The translations under genes and the position numbers were made by a program. DNA of 32,908 bases. Origin: Streptomyces anandii JCM 4720. Lineage in GTDB: Bacteria > Actinomycetota > Actinomycetes > Streptomycetales > Streptomycetaceae. The stretch is taken from contig NZ_BMVJ01000003.1 in assembly GCF_014650655.1 (NCBI RefSeq), positions 413,266-446,173 on the forward strand, written 5' to 3'. Under the pieces are notes generated by a model. The model saw nothing but the letters and a program-made list of their open reading frames with translations. It ran no database searches and was not told where the DNA came from. Positions 22,540-30,728 of the stretch are shown here, piece by piece. Numbering within the stretch: the first letter of the stretch is position 1; every line of letters begins with the position of its first letter.

Positions 22540-23928
22540 ATGTCCACCATCGCCACGGTGAACCCGGCCACCGGCGAGACGCTCAAGACGTACGAGGCCA
22601 TGGGCGAGGAGGAGATCGAGCGCCGGCTCCAGCTCGCCGAGGCCACCTTCCGCACGTACCGGACGACGGCCTTCGCCGAGCGGGCCCGGCTGATGGACCG
22701 CGCCGCCGGCCTCCTGGACGAGGACCAGGACGAGATCGCCCGGGTCATGACCACGGAGATGGGCAAGCCGGTCAAGCAGGCCCGCGCGGAGGCCGCCAAG
22801 TGCGCCAAGGCGATGCGCTGGTACGCCGAGCACGCGGAGGAACTGCTCGCCGACGAGGAGCCCGCCGAGTCGGACGTGAAGGACTCCGGCGCCTCGCGCG
22901 CCCTGGTCCGCTACCGGCCGCTCGGTCCGGTGCTCGCGGTGATGCCCTGGAACTTCCCGCTGTGGCAGGTGATCCGCTTCGCCGCGCCCGCGCTGATGGC
23001 GGGCAACGTCGGGCTGCTCAAGCACGCCTCCAACGTGCCGCAGACCGCCCTGTACCTGGAGGACCTGTTCCACCGGGCGGGCTTCACCGAGGGCTGCTTC
23101 CAGACGCTGCTGATCGGCTCGGGCGCGGTGGACGACGTCCTGCGCGACGAGCGGGTGAAGGCGGCCACGCTCACCGGCAGCGAGCCGGCCGGGCGTGCCG
23201 TCGCCTCCACCGCCGGGGAGATGATCAAGAAGACGGTGCTGGAGCTGGGCGGCAGCGATCCGTACGTCGTGATGCCCTCGGCCGACCTCGACCGGGCCGC
23301 CCGGGTGGCGGTGACCGCGCGGGTGCAGAACAACGGGCAGTCCTGCATCGCCGCCAAGCGGTTCATCGTGCACACGGACGTCTACGACGCCTTCGCCGAG
23401 CGGTTCGTGGCCGGCATGGAGGCGCTGAAGTCCGGCGACCCGATGCAGGAGGACACCGATGTCGGGCCGCTCGCCAGCGAGCGGGGCCGGGCCGATCTGG
23501 AGGAGCTGGTCGACGACGCCAGGCGCGGCGGGGCGCAGGTGCTGTGCGGTGGGCGGCGGCCGGACTGGCCCGGCTGGTACTACCCGCCGACCGTGCTGTC
23601 GGGCATCACCCGTGAGATGCGCATCCACCGGGAGGAGGCCTTCGGGCCGGTCGCCACGCTGTACCGCGCGGCGGACCTGGACGAGGCCGTGCTCATCGCC
23701 AACGACTCGTTGTTCGGGCTGAGTTCGAACGTGTGGACGCGTGACGGGAAGGAGGTCGACCGATTCGTACGGGACCTGGAGGCGGGCGGGGTGTACGTCA
23801 ACGGGATGACCGCCTCGCACCCGGCGCTGCCGTTCGGCGGGGTGAAGCGGTCGGGGTACGGGCGTGAGCTGTCCGGGCACGGAATCCGCGAGTTCTGCAA
23901 CATCACCACGGTATGGCACGGGGCGTGA
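22540..23928 (+). CDS. NAD(P)-dependent succinate-semialdehyde dehydrogenase-like enzyme
   Basis: A 462-aa aldehyde dehydrogenase, complete. It starts with VNPATGETL. The cofactor-domain stretch VLAVMPWNFPLWQVIRFAAPAL and LTGSEPAGRAVA are present. The active-site Glu is in VLELGGSDPYVV and the nucleophilic Cys in NNGQSCIAAKRF. The end HPALPFGGVKRSGYGRELSGHG is typical of GabD1-type enzymes. The most likely reaction is oxidation of succinate semialdehyde to succinate, as in GABA breakdown; related aldehydes remain possible. ATG 22540 follows GGGGAGGTCAGCC. The gene stands alone after the ligase-Nudix pair. Confidence 0.92.
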   Translation: MSTIATVNPATGETLKTYEAMGEEEIERRLQLAEATFRTYRTTAFAERARLMDRAAGLLDEDQDEIARVMTTEMGKPVKQARAEAAKCAKAMRWYAEHAEELLADEEPAESDVKDSGASRALVRYRPLGPVLAVMPWNFPLWQVIRFAAPALMAGNVGLLKHASNVPQTALYLEDLFHRAGFTEGCFQTLLIGSGAVDDVLRDERVKAATLTGSEPAGRAVASTAGEMIKKTVLELGGSDPYVVMPSADLDRAARVAVTARVQNNGQSCIAAKRFIVHTDVYDAFAERFVAGMEALKSGDPMQEDTDVGPLASERGRADLEELVDDARRGGAQVLCGGRRPDWPGWYYPPTVLSGITREMRIHREEAFGPVATLYRAADLDEAVLIANDSLFGLSSNVWTRDGKEVDRFVRDLEAGGVYVNGMTASHPALPFGGVKRSGYGRELSGHGIREFCNITTVWHGA

Positions 23929-23953
23929 CGCTTCCGCGGCTACGATCCCCTTT

Positions 23954-24193
23954 GTGAACCGCGAAGTGACTCTCCCTCTGATCGTCGACGACCGCGGTAC
24001 CTTGCAGGTGGCCGCGGCCGATGTGAGCAAGCTGCTGCGGACGGTGGGCGGCCGGTGGCTGCGCCTGGTGGAGACCGGGCAGGAGCGTCTCGACGAGGAC
24101 ACGGTCGCCGCCCTGACCATCGAACTGGCCAAACTGGCCGACCGCATCGACGTCGCCTGCATCGCCCACAGCAGCGGAGCCGCGTCGGGGTGA
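23954..24193 (+). CDS. 79-aa protein, DUF6213-like
   Basis: Begins MNREVTLPLIVDDRGTLQVA (GTG start) and continues with ADVSKLLRTVGGRWLRLVE and LDEDTVAALTIELAKLADRI. It is soluble, without membrane helices. I associate it with a short Streptomyces family (DUF6213) found beside rppA, with moderate certainty; the function is unknown. The start GTG 23954 has no ribosome site, but a TACGAT hexamer at 23941-23946 ends 7 bases before it, the layout of a leaderless transcript. Confidence 0.7.
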   Translation: MNREVTLPLIVDDRGTLQVAAADVSKLLRTVGGRWLRLVETGQERLDEDTVAALTIELAKLADRIDVACIAHSSGAASG

Positions 24194-24856
24194 GCGCGCG
24201 CGAGGGGCGCGTCTGCGCGCCCTCCAGGGCCGGGGCACCTCTGACTCCGAGCGCGGCACGCAAGTCCCTGGCCCGGACGGCCGCTTGGCGACGCGGCCCG
24301 GGGCGGCCCCGAGCGGCGGCCGGGGCCGAACCCGGAGCCCCGCCCCCGGGGCGAGGCCGCCCTCCCTCACGGCTCCGCCGCACCACCGCACGCGCACCGC
24401 GGCGCGTCCACCACCCCGGCCGGACGGCGCCCCCCCCCCGCGGCCGAGTCGCCGTGACCCCAAGGGCCGGCCGCCGCGTGGCCCCGGACCCGGCGGCAGG
24501 CCGCCGAGTCGCCCTCCCGGGCCACCGTCCGGGGGCGTGGGCGGTAGGTGGTGGCGCGCGGGGGGCGGGTGGGCGTGCTTTCGGGGGGCGTTGGTTTCGC
24601 GGGCTTCGAGGGTGGTGGTGCGGGGACCATGGGCGAGGCTTTGACCTGCGGGGATGCCGGGTGCGGGGTCGGCGGGCCCTGTGTGCGGCGGGGGCTGTGA
24701 GGGGCCCTGTGCCCGTCCTCGGCGTCGCCGGATTGGAGTAGTCCGGCGCGAGATCGTAGCCCTCCCGGGCGATCGTGGTTGGACCACCCTTCTGGGTGCA
24801 CAACCCTCTGACCGGGGGGCTACCGGCCTTCCGGAAGGCGAAAGCAGGCACGGCTC
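24194..24856. other. Gene-free 663-bp region upstream of rppA
   Basis: I see no convincing gene. Open frames exist on both strands, but their translations are Pro/Arg/Gly-rich and lack ribosome sites. The first half is mixed and GC-rich and includes a run of ten C (24430-24439). The second half (about 24540-24715) is strikingly G-rich on the plus strand. The last 130 bp are more normal and probably carry the rppA promoter and leader, including TTGGAG (24733-24738) and TAGCCC (24757-24762) at 18-bp spacing, a weak match. Confidence 0.6.
24777..24839 (+). promoter_or_regulatory. rppA leader hairpin and 14-bp palindrome
   Basis: A hairpin has outer arms GGTTG (24777-24781) and CAACC (24801-24805) and inner arms CACCC (24785-24789) and GGGTG (24794-24798) around TTCT. 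A perfect palindrome, GCCTTCCGGAAGGC, lies at 24826-24839, 17 bp before the rppA ATG. Either could be an operator or an RNA structure limiting translation; the Shine-Dalgarno sequence of rppA is weak (GCAGG). Confidence 0.5.
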
Positions 24857-25915
24857 ATGGCGACTTTGTGCAGACCCTCGGTGTCCGTTCCAGAGCACGT
24901 CATCACGATGGAGGAAACGCTCGAACTCGCGCGTTCCCACCACGCGGACCACCCGCAACTCCCGCTGGCCCTCCGGCTGATCGAGAACACCGGTGTGCGC
25001 ACCCGGCACATCGTGCAACCCATCGAGGAGACCCTGAAGCACCCGGGCTTCGAGGATCGCAACAAGCTCTACGAGCAGGAGGCCAAGGCACGGGTCCCCG
25101 CGGTCATCCAGCGGGCGCTCGACGACGCCGAGCTCCTGACCACCGACATCGATGTCATCATCTACGTCTCCTGCACGGGCTTCATGATGCCCTCGCTCAC
25201 GGCGTGGCTGATCAACGAGATGGACTTCGACCCGACCACCCGCCAGATACCCATAGCCCAGCTGGGCTGCGCGGCCGGCGGTGCGGCGATCAACCGGGCC
25301 CACGACTTCTGCTCGGCCTACCCGGACGCCAACGCGCTCATCGTGGCCTGCGAGTTCTGCTCGCTGTGCTACCAGCCCACCGACCTCGGCGTCGGCTCGC
25401 TGCTCTCCAACGGCCTGTTCGGCGACGGCATCGCCGCCGCGGTGGTCCGCGGCACCGGCGGCACCGGCGTCCGCCTGGAGCGCAACGGCTCGTACCTGAT
25501 CCCCAAGACCGAGGACTGGATCGCGTACGACGTCCGGGCGACCGGTTTCCACTTCCTGCTGGACAAGCGGGTGCCGACCACGATGGAGCCGCTCGCCCCG
25601 GCCCTGCAGGACCTGGCCGGACTGCACGGCTGGGACGCGTCCGACCTGGACTTCTACGTCATCCACGCGGGCGGCCCCCGCATCCTGGACGACCTGAGCA
25701 AGTTCCTGAAGGTCGAACCGCACGCGTTCCGGTTCAGCCGGGCCACGCTCACCGAGTACGGCAACATCGCCAGCGCCGTCGTGCTGGACGCGCTGCGGCG
25801 GCTGTTCGACGACGGCGGCACCGACGAGCGGGCCCGCGGACTGCTCGCCGGGTTCGGTCCCGGCATCACCGCGGAGATGTCGCTGGGCCGCTGGCAGATC
25901 GGGGACGGGTCATGA
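24857..25915 (+). CDS. rppA: Type III polyketide synthase, 1,3,6,8-tetrahydroxynaphthalene synthase
   Basis: A 352-aa enzyme that condenses five malonyl-CoA into 1,3,6,8-tetrahydroxynaphthalene (THN), the precursor of flaviolin and melanin-like pigments. The chalcone-synthase-type catalytic triad is present at exactly the RppA positions: Cys138 in AQLGCAAGG, His270 in FYVIHAGGP and Asn303 in EYGNIAS. Cys106 (YVSCTG), a residue linked to THN formation in S. coelicolor, is also kept. ATG 24857 follows a leader with a hairpin and palindrome. The stop overlaps the start of the P450 gene (ATGA), and a cupin oxygenase follows, giving the known pigment operon order. Confidence 0.97.
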   Translation: MATLCRPSVSVPEHVITMEETLELARSHHADHPQLPLALRLIENTGVRTRHIVQPIEETLKHPGFEDRNKLYEQEAKARVPAVIQRALDDAELLTTDIDVIIYVSCTGFMMPSLTAWLINEMDFDPTTRQIPIAQLGCAAGGAAINRAHDFCSAYPDANALIVACEFCSLCYQPTDLGVGSLLSNGLFGDGIAAAVVRGTGGTGVRLERNGSYLIPKTEDWIAYDVRATGFHFLLDKRVPTTMEPLAPALQDLAGLHGWDASDLDFYVIHAGGPRILDDLSKFLKVEPHAFRFSRATLTEYGNIASAVVLDALRRLFDDGGTDERARGLLAGFGPGITAEMSLGRWQIGDGS

Positions 25916-27126
25916 GCGAGGAGATCCTCGTCGAGACCCTGCCCCCGGTGCGGCACTGGCCGGCGAGCGACCTGACCGGGGCCGACTTCGACCCCGTGCT
26001 GGCCGAGCTGATGGCGGAGGGCCCCCTCACCCGCATCGAACTGCCCAACGGCGAGGGCTGGGCGTGGCTGGTGACCCGCATGGACGACGTGCGGATGGTC
26101 GCCAACGATCCCCGGTTCAGCCGCGAGGCGGTCATGGACCGGCAGGTCACTCGGCTGGCACCGCACTTCATCCCGAGCCGGGGCGCGGTCGGCTTCCTGG
26201 ACCCGCCCGACCACACCCGGCTGCGCCGCTCGGTCGCCCCCGCGTTCACCGCGCGGGGGGTGGAGCGGGTGCGCGAGGACGCCCGTCGGATGCTGGACGA
26301 GCTGGTCGACGAGCTGCTCCGGGACGGCCCGCCCGCCGACCTCACCGCGGCGGCGCTCAGCCCCTTCCCGATCGCGGTGATCTGCGAGCTGATGGGCGTG
26401 CCGGCCGCCGACCGGCACGGCATGCACAACTGGACGCAGCTGATCCTGTCCTCCTCGCACGGCGCCTCGGTCAGCGAGAGGGCCAAGGAGGAGATGGGCG
26501 CGTACTTCACCGGCCTGATCGGCGCACGGTCGGGGAGCACCGAGGAGGACGTCGCCTCGCTGCTCGGCGCCGCCGTGGGGCGTGGCGAGATCACCATGGA
26601 GGAGGCGGTCGGTCTCGCGGTGCTGCTGCAGATCGGCGGCGAGGCGGTCACCAACAACAGCGGACAGATGTTCTACATCCTGCTGACCCGCCCCGAGCTG
26701 GCCGAGCGGCTGCGCGCCGAGCCGGGGATCCGCCCCCAGGCCATCGACGAACTGCTGCGCTACATCCCGCACCGCAACGCGGTCGGGCTCTCCCGGATCG
26801 CCATGGAGGACGTGGAGATCGCCGGGACGCGGATCCGGGCGGGCGACGCGGTCTACGTGTCGTACCTGGCCGCCAACCGCGACCCGGCAGTCTTCCGCGA
26901 CCCGGAGGAGATCGACTTCGATCGCGGCCCGAACCCCCATGTGGCGTTCGGCTTCGGCCCGCACTACTGCCCCGGCGGCCAACTGGCCAGGCTGGAGTCG
27001 CAGTTGCTGGTGGACGCGCTGCTCGACCGGATACCGGGGCTGCGGCTCGCGGTGCCGCCGGGTCAGGTGCCCTTCAAGAAGGGCGCGTTGATCCGCGGCC
27101 CCGAGGCCCTGCCCGTGACCTGGTGA
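25912..27126 (+). CDS. Cytochrome P450, CYP158A2-like flaviolin-coupling enzyme
   Basis: A 404-aa soluble heme protein very close to S. coelicolor CYP158A2, which joins flaviolin molecules oxidatively into red-brown dimers and trimers. The heme-binding motif is FGFGPHYCPGG with Cys353. The Glu-x-x-Arg helix is in IDELLRYIPHRN (E280 region). In the I helix the usual Gly-x-Glu/Asp-Thr reads GGEAVT, with Ala245 in place of the oxygen-activating Thr; this substitution is known for CYP158A2, where substrate hydroxyls and waters take over. Electrons must come from a ferredoxin and reductase encoded elsewhere. ATG 25912 overlaps the rppA stop. Confidence 0.95.
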   Translation: MSEEILVETLPPVRHWPASDLTGADFDPVLAELMAEGPLTRIELPNGEGWAWLVTRMDDVRMVANDPRFSREAVMDRQVTRLAPHFIPSRGAVGFLDPPDHTRLRRSVAPAFTARGVERVREDARRMLDELVDELLRDGPPADLTAAALSPFPIAVICELMGVPAADRHGMHNWTQLILSSSHGASVSERAKEEMGAYFTGLIGARSGSTEEDVASLLGAAVGRGEITMEEAVGLAVLLQIGGEAVTNNSGQMFYILLTRPELAERLRAEPGIRPQAIDELLRYIPHRNAVGLSRIAMEDVEIAGTRIRAGDAVYVSYLAANRDPAVFRDPEEIDFDRGPNPHVAFGFGPHYCPGGQLARLESQLLVDALLDRIPGLRLAVPPGQVPFKKGALIRGPEALPVTW

Positions 27127-27133
27127 GCCGGCG

Positions 27134-27652
27134 ATGACCAGCGAGGGGCTGCTCGTGCCGCCGGGAGAGGGCCGGGTCGTGGAGACTCCGGCCCAGCGGG
27201 TGACCTTCAAGGTCACCGGCTCCCACTCGCGCATGGCCTCCACCTTCGAGGTGGAGGTCCCGCCGGGCTTCGACGTGGGCGCCCATGTGCACACGCGCAG
27301 CGAGGAGTTGTTCTACGTGCTCGAGGGCGAGCTGGACGTGCTCGCCTTCGAGCCCCGCATCCGCACCCCCGACCACTGGCAGCGCTGGGAGTCCACCTCG
27401 GGCAACAAGGTGGTGCGGGCGGGCCCGGGCACGGTGATCGTGGTGCCCCCGGGCTGCCCGCACGCGTTCGCGAACCCGACGGACACCCCGGCGAAGATGT
27501 TCTTCCAGGCCTCTCCGCCCCCGGACCACGAGCGGTACTTCGAGGAACTGCTGGAGATCCTCGGCAACGGGGGGCCGCCGGACCACGCGGCGATCGAGGA
27601 GCTGCGGACGCGCTACGACATCGAGCAGCTGACGCCGCTCAGGCACCGCTAG
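27134..27652 (+). CDS. Cupin monooxygenase, MomA-like (THN to flaviolin)
   Basis: A 172-aa protein with a cupin_2 barrel. Likely metal ligands are in GAHVHTRSEELFYVLEGELD (His-x-His and Glu) and in PPGCPHAFAN (His). In rppA operons this family includes MomA, a quinone-forming monooxygenase that oxidises THN to flaviolin. The gene lies 7 bp after the P450 stop and completes a three-gene pathway: synthase, oxidase, coupling P450. A GGTGAG ribosome site overlaps the P450 stop. The stop codon TAG is part of a CTAG flank of the inverted-repeat structure that follows. Confidence 0.88.
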   Translation: MTSEGLLVPPGEGRVVETPAQRVTFKVTGSHSRMASTFEVEVPPGFDVGAHVHTRSEELFYVLEGELDVLAFEPRIRTPDHWQRWESTSGNKVVRAGPGTVIVVPPGCPHAFANPTDTPAKMFFQASPPPDHERYFEELLEILGNGGPPDHAAIEELRTRYDIEQLTPLRHR

Positions 27653-27743
27653 AGCCTCTCTTCCGGATCCTGCCGTCGGTCGCGGGGTCTGCCGGGAGGC
27701 GAGGCAACTCGGAGCCGGCCTGATCCGGAAGAAAGGCCCTAGC
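27648..27743. repeat. 96-bp inverted-repeat structure with CTAG flanks (MITE-like or terminator)
   Basis: Arms 27648-27669 and 27722-27743 are complementary at 20 of 22 positions and enclose 52 bp. Each outer end carries CTAG (27649-27652 and 27739-27742), so the unit can be read as an 86-bp insert (27653-27738) with 17-bp terminal inverted repeats (15 of 17) and a 4-bp target duplication. It also lies between the convergent cupin and acyl-CoA dehydrogenase genes, where a bidirectional terminator is expected. No transposase is present. Confidence 0.6.
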
Positions 27744-27775
27744 CGCGGCGCGCCCGGCCGGACGCCGGATCCGCT

Positions 27776-29002
27776 CTACCGGATCGGCATTCCGGAGACC
27801 GTGCGGGCGATCACCAGCCGCTGGATCTCGCTGGTGCCCTCGAAGATGGTGTAGATCGCCGCGTCGCGGTGCATCCGCTCCACCGGGTACTCCCGGGTGT
27901 AGCCGTTGCCGCCCAGGATCTGGATCGCCTGGGCGGTGACCTTCTTCGCGGTCTCGCTGGCGAACAGCTTGGACATCGAGCCCTCGGCGCCCGTGAACGG
28001 CTTGCCGTTGACCGCCATCCAGGAGGCGCGCCACACCAGCAGGCGGGCGGCGTCGATCTGGGTGCGCATGTCGGCGAGCTGGAAGGCGACGCCCTGGTTG
28101 TCGATGATCGGCCGGCCGAACTGCTCGCGGGTCCTGGCGTAGTCGAGGGCGACCTCGTACGCGGCGCGGGCGGTGCCCACGGCCATGGCACCGACGGCGG
28201 GGCGGGACGCCTCGAAGGTGGCCATCGCCGCGTTCTTCACGCGCTCGCCGCCCTTGGCGGCCTTCTCGCGGGCGCGGGCGAGCCGCTCGTCCAGCTTCTC
28301 CTTGCCGCCGAGCAGGCAGGAGCCGGGGACGCGCACCTGGTCGAGGATCACCTCGGCGGTGTGCGAGGCGCGGATGCCGTGCTTCTTGAACTTCTGGCCC
28401 TGGGCGAGGCCCGGGGTGTTGGGCGGGATGATGAAGGAGGCGTGGCCCTTGGAGCCGAGCTCCGGGGCGACGGAGGCGACGACGACGTGGACGTTGGCGA
28501 TGCCGCCGTTGGTGGCCCAGGTCTTCGTGCCGTTGATCACCCACTCGTCCTTGGCCTCGTCGTAGACCGCGCGGGTGCGCAGGGAGGCGACGTCGGAGCC
28601 GGCGTCGGGCTCGGAGGAGCAGAAGGCGGCGACCTTGACGTCGTTCGCGTCGCCGTACATCTGCGGGATCCAGGTGCCGATCTGCTCCTCGGTGCCGTTG
28701 GCGAGGACGCCGACGGCGGCGAGGCCGGTGCCGACGATCGACAGGGCGATGCCCGCGTCGCCCCAGAACAGCTCCTCCATGGCCATGGGGATGCCGAGGC
28801 CGGTGGCGTCGAAGTACTGCTGGGCGTAGAAGTCGAGGGAGTAGATGCCGACCTTGGCGGCCTCCTGGATGACCGGCCAGGGAGTCTCCTCACGCTCGTC
28901 CCATTCGGCGGCCGCGGGGCGGATGACGTCGGCGGCGAACCCGTGCAGCCAGTCCCGGACCTCCTTCTGTTCGTCGTTGAGCTCCATGGTGAACTCGGCC
29001 AT
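27776..29002 (-). CDS. Acyl-CoA dehydrogenase
   Basis: A 408-aa complete flavoenzyme of fatty-acid-type beta-oxidation. Visible features are [20 protein letters not shown] (FAD/substrate), [14 protein letters not shown], the FAD contact [36 protein letters not shown] and the catalytic Glu in [16 protein letters not shown] 29002 was chosen for its GGAGGGG ribosome site; an in-frame start at 29044 lacks one. It is divergent from a TetR regulator, with GTGTTAC/GTAACAC half-sites between, so the regulator probably controls it in response to an acyl-CoA. Confidence 0.92.
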   Translation of the reverse strand: MAEFTMELNDEQKEVRDWLHGFAADVIRPAAAEWDEREETPWPVIQEAAKVGIYSLDFYAQQYFDATGLGIPMAMEELFWGDAGIALSIVGTGLAAVGVLANGTEEQIGTWIPQMYGDANDVKVAAFCSSEPDAGSDVASLRTRAVYDEAKDEWVINGTKTWATNGGIANVHVVVASVAPELGSKGHASFIIPPNTPGLAQGQKFKKHGIRASHTAEVILDQVRVPGSCLLGGKEKLDERLARAREKAAKGGERVKNAAMATFEASRPAVGAMAVGTARAAYEVALDYARTREQFGRPIIDNQGVAFQLADMRTQIDAARLLVWRASWMAVNGKPFTGAEGSMSKLFASETAKKVTAQAIQILGGNGYTREYPVERMHRDAAIYTIFEGTSEIQRLVIARTVSGMPIR

Positions 29003-29025
29003 GTCCCCTCCAGCGGTGCACATGC

Positions 29026-29064
29026 GTGTTACTTGCGGTAACACTACTGTGTTACTGACCGGTA
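29026..29064. promoter_or_regulatory. TetR-type operators between acyl-CoA dehydrogenase and TetR genes
   Basis: A perfect inverted repeat GTGTTAC-TTGCG-GTAACAC spans 29026-29044. The same half-site GTGTTAC recurs at 29049-29055, 23 bp (about two helix turns) from the first, and faces a weaker GGTA at 29061-29064. The block is 24-62 bp upstream of the dehydrogenase start. A TTGACT -35-like hexamer for the minus strand lies at 29075-29070. Confidence 0.65.
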
Positions 29065-29171
29065 GGAAAAGTCAACTCCTCATGATCTCTCGGCAGCCCG
29101 TTCGATGTCTCAGGGCCCGTCAGTGTTAGTTTGCGCAGGCGTCACCGAAACAGCACGGGTGGGGAGAGCTC

Positions 29172-29816
29172 ATGGACACCACGCAGCGGACCGATCAGCA
29201 GCGGTCCGCCGACCGCCGAAGGCGCGAGCTGCTGGAGGCCGCCGACCGGGTGGTGCTGCGCGACGGCCCGCAGGCCTCGATGAACGCCATCGCCGCCGAG
29301 GCCGGCATCACCAAGCCGATCCTCTACCGCCACTTCGGCGACAAGGGGGGCCTGTACGCGGCCCTCGCCAAACGGCACACCGACGCCCTGCTCGACTCGC
29401 TGCGGGCCGCGCTGGACGCGCCCGCGGACCGGCGTGAGCGGGTGGAGTCGACGCTGGACACCTACCTCGCGGCGATCGAGGCCCGGCCGCAGGTGTACCG
29501 GTTCCTGATGCACCCCGCGGAGGCCGGCCAGAGCACCGACCAGGGCTTCGACGTCGGCCTGCACTCCGCCCCGCTGTTGCGCCGCATGGGCGAGGAGCTG
29601 GCCCAGGTCATCGAGGAGCGGCTGGACCTCGGCCCGAACAGCCAGCAGCTGGCCCGGGTCTGGGGACACGGCATCGTCGGCATGATGCACGCGGCGGGCG
29701 ACTGGTGGCTCGGCGAGCGCCCCTGCTCCCGCGCCGAACTGGTCCGCAGCCTCGCCGACCTCCTCTGGGGCCGCCTGGCAGCAGCCGGCGACAAAATGGG
29801 CGGCCCCGGCTTCTGA
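29172..29816 (+). CDS. TetR-family transcription regulator
   Basis: A 214-aa repressor-type protein. The N-terminal helix-turn-helix is classical: RRRELLEAADRVVLRDGPQA, then MNAIAAEAGITKPILYRHFG and DKGGLYAAL. The remaining 150 residues are helical and form the ligand-binding and dimer domain. Members divergent from acyl-CoA dehydrogenases usually sense acyl-CoAs. ATG 29172 follows GGGGAGAGC. The half-sites at 29026-29064 are probably its targets, which would repress the dehydrogenase and possibly itself. Confidence 0.92.
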   Translation: MDTTQRTDQQRSADRRRRELLEAADRVVLRDGPQASMNAIAAEAGITKPILYRHFGDKGGLYAALAKRHTDALLDSLRAALDAPADRRERVESTLDTYLAAIEARPQVYRFLMHPAEAGQSTDQGFDVGLHSAPLLRRMGEELAQVIEERLDLGPNSQQLARVWGHGIVGMMHAAGDWWLGERPCSRAELVRSLADLLWGRLAAAGDKMGGPGF

Positions 29817-29820
29817 CACA

Positions 29821-29900
29821 CCCCGCCGACCGAGCCGGGCCCGGCACCTGTGACCACCGCCCGGCCTTGAGCCCCGGCCCCGGACCCCGCCGACCGAGCC
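29821..29900. repeat. Direct repeats in the 208-bp gap after the TetR gene
   Basis: A 16-bp perfect direct repeat, CCCCGCCGACCGAGCC, occurs at 29821-29836 and 29885-29900. Beyond it GGCCGGTGRCC occurs three times (29922-29932, 29953-29963, 29972-29982). The gap 29817-30024 lies between convergent genes and holds no gene I can support; folding of these repeats may terminate transcription. Confidence 0.6.
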
Positions 29901-30024
29901 CACCCCGGCGCCCGGACTCAAGGCCGGTGACCGGGCCGGCGGCCGGGCTCCTGGCCGGTGGCCAGGGTCGGGGCCGGTGGCCGGGCCCCGCGCGAGTGGC
30001 GGGCTCAGGGGCTCTGGTCGAGGT

Positions 30025-30570
30025 TTACGGGTGGTGGGACCAGGGGGCCTTTGCGGCCTGGCGTTGGAGTTTGCGGTGACGGCGGCCTGTCAGGTGGTCG
30101 GAGTAGAGGCGGCCGGCGAGGTGGTCGCACTCGTGCTGGAGGCAGCGGGCGAAGAAGCCGGTGCCGTGCACGGTGACCGGCTCCCCCGTCACCGTGCAGC
30201 CCTCGACGACCGCGTGGTCGTAGCGCTCGGTGCCGGCCTCCAGGCCCGGCAGGGACAGGCAGCCCTCGGGGCCGCGCACCACGACCCCGTCCGCGGTGAC
30301 CAGGCGCGGGTTCACGAGGTGGCCGAGGTGCCGCACGTCCTCGTCGTCCGGGCAGTCGTAGACGAACACCCGCAGCGGCTCCCCCACCTGGTTCGCGGCC
30401 AGTCCGACGCCCTGGGCGGCGTACATCGTGGCGAACAAGTCCTCGACGAGCGCGGCAAGTTCGGGGCCGAAGGCGGTGACCTCCCGGCAGGGCGCCCGCA
30501 GCACCGGGTCGCCGAGCAGGGTGAGGGGCCGCACGCGCCCGCGGGCGCCCGGGATCGAGCCGTGTCGCAT
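30025..30570 (-). CDS. def: Peptide deformylase
   Basis: A 181-aa metalloenzyme that removes the formyl group from the N-terminal Met of new proteins. All three catalytic motifs are present: GVGLAANQ (54-61), EGCLS (102-106, metal ligand Cys104) and QHECDH (145-150, ligands His146 and His150, catalytic Glu147). The C-terminus is short and basic. ATG 30570 has no ribosome site at normal distance, but TACCCT ends 7 bases upstream, as in leaderless genes; a longer in-frame start at 30678 would run into the murT promoter region. Streptomyces usually carry several deformylases, so this may be an accessory copy. Confidence 0.92.
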   Translation of the reverse strand: MRHGSIPGARGRVRPLTLLGDPVLRAPCREVTAFGPELAALVEDLFATMYAAQGVGLAANQVGEPLRVFVYDCPDDEDVRHLGHLVNPRLVTADGVVVRGPEGCLSLPGLEAGTERYDHAVVEGCTVTGEPVTVHGTGFFARCLQHECDHLAGRLYSDHLTGRRHRKLQRQAAKAPWSHHP

Positions 30571-30635
30571 GGCGGCAAGGGTACGGTCCTCCTGGACGCG
30601 CGAGAGGCGCGCGGCTTTCGTGACCGTGCCGGGAT

Positions 30636-30664
30636 TCGGGAGCGCGAACGGATCTCGATAGGCT
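30636..30664 (+). promoter_or_regulatory. Candidate promoter of murT-gatD
   Basis: TAGGCT at 30659-30664 is a good Streptomyces -10 element. A weak -35 (TTCGGG, 30635-30640, 18-bp spacing) precedes it. The murT start is 65 bp downstream. Confidence 0.4.
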
Positions 30665-30728
30665 GAGGTCCACACCACGTTGCCGGATGGCTCAGGCGCG
30701 GCGCGTACGCAAGGAGGATCGAGAACTG

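Noticed and set aside
24285-24644. Possible small gene in the gap before rppA
   Set aside because: The product would be almost wholly Pro/Arg/Gly, without a ribosome site or recognisable domain; frames on both strands look equally poor.
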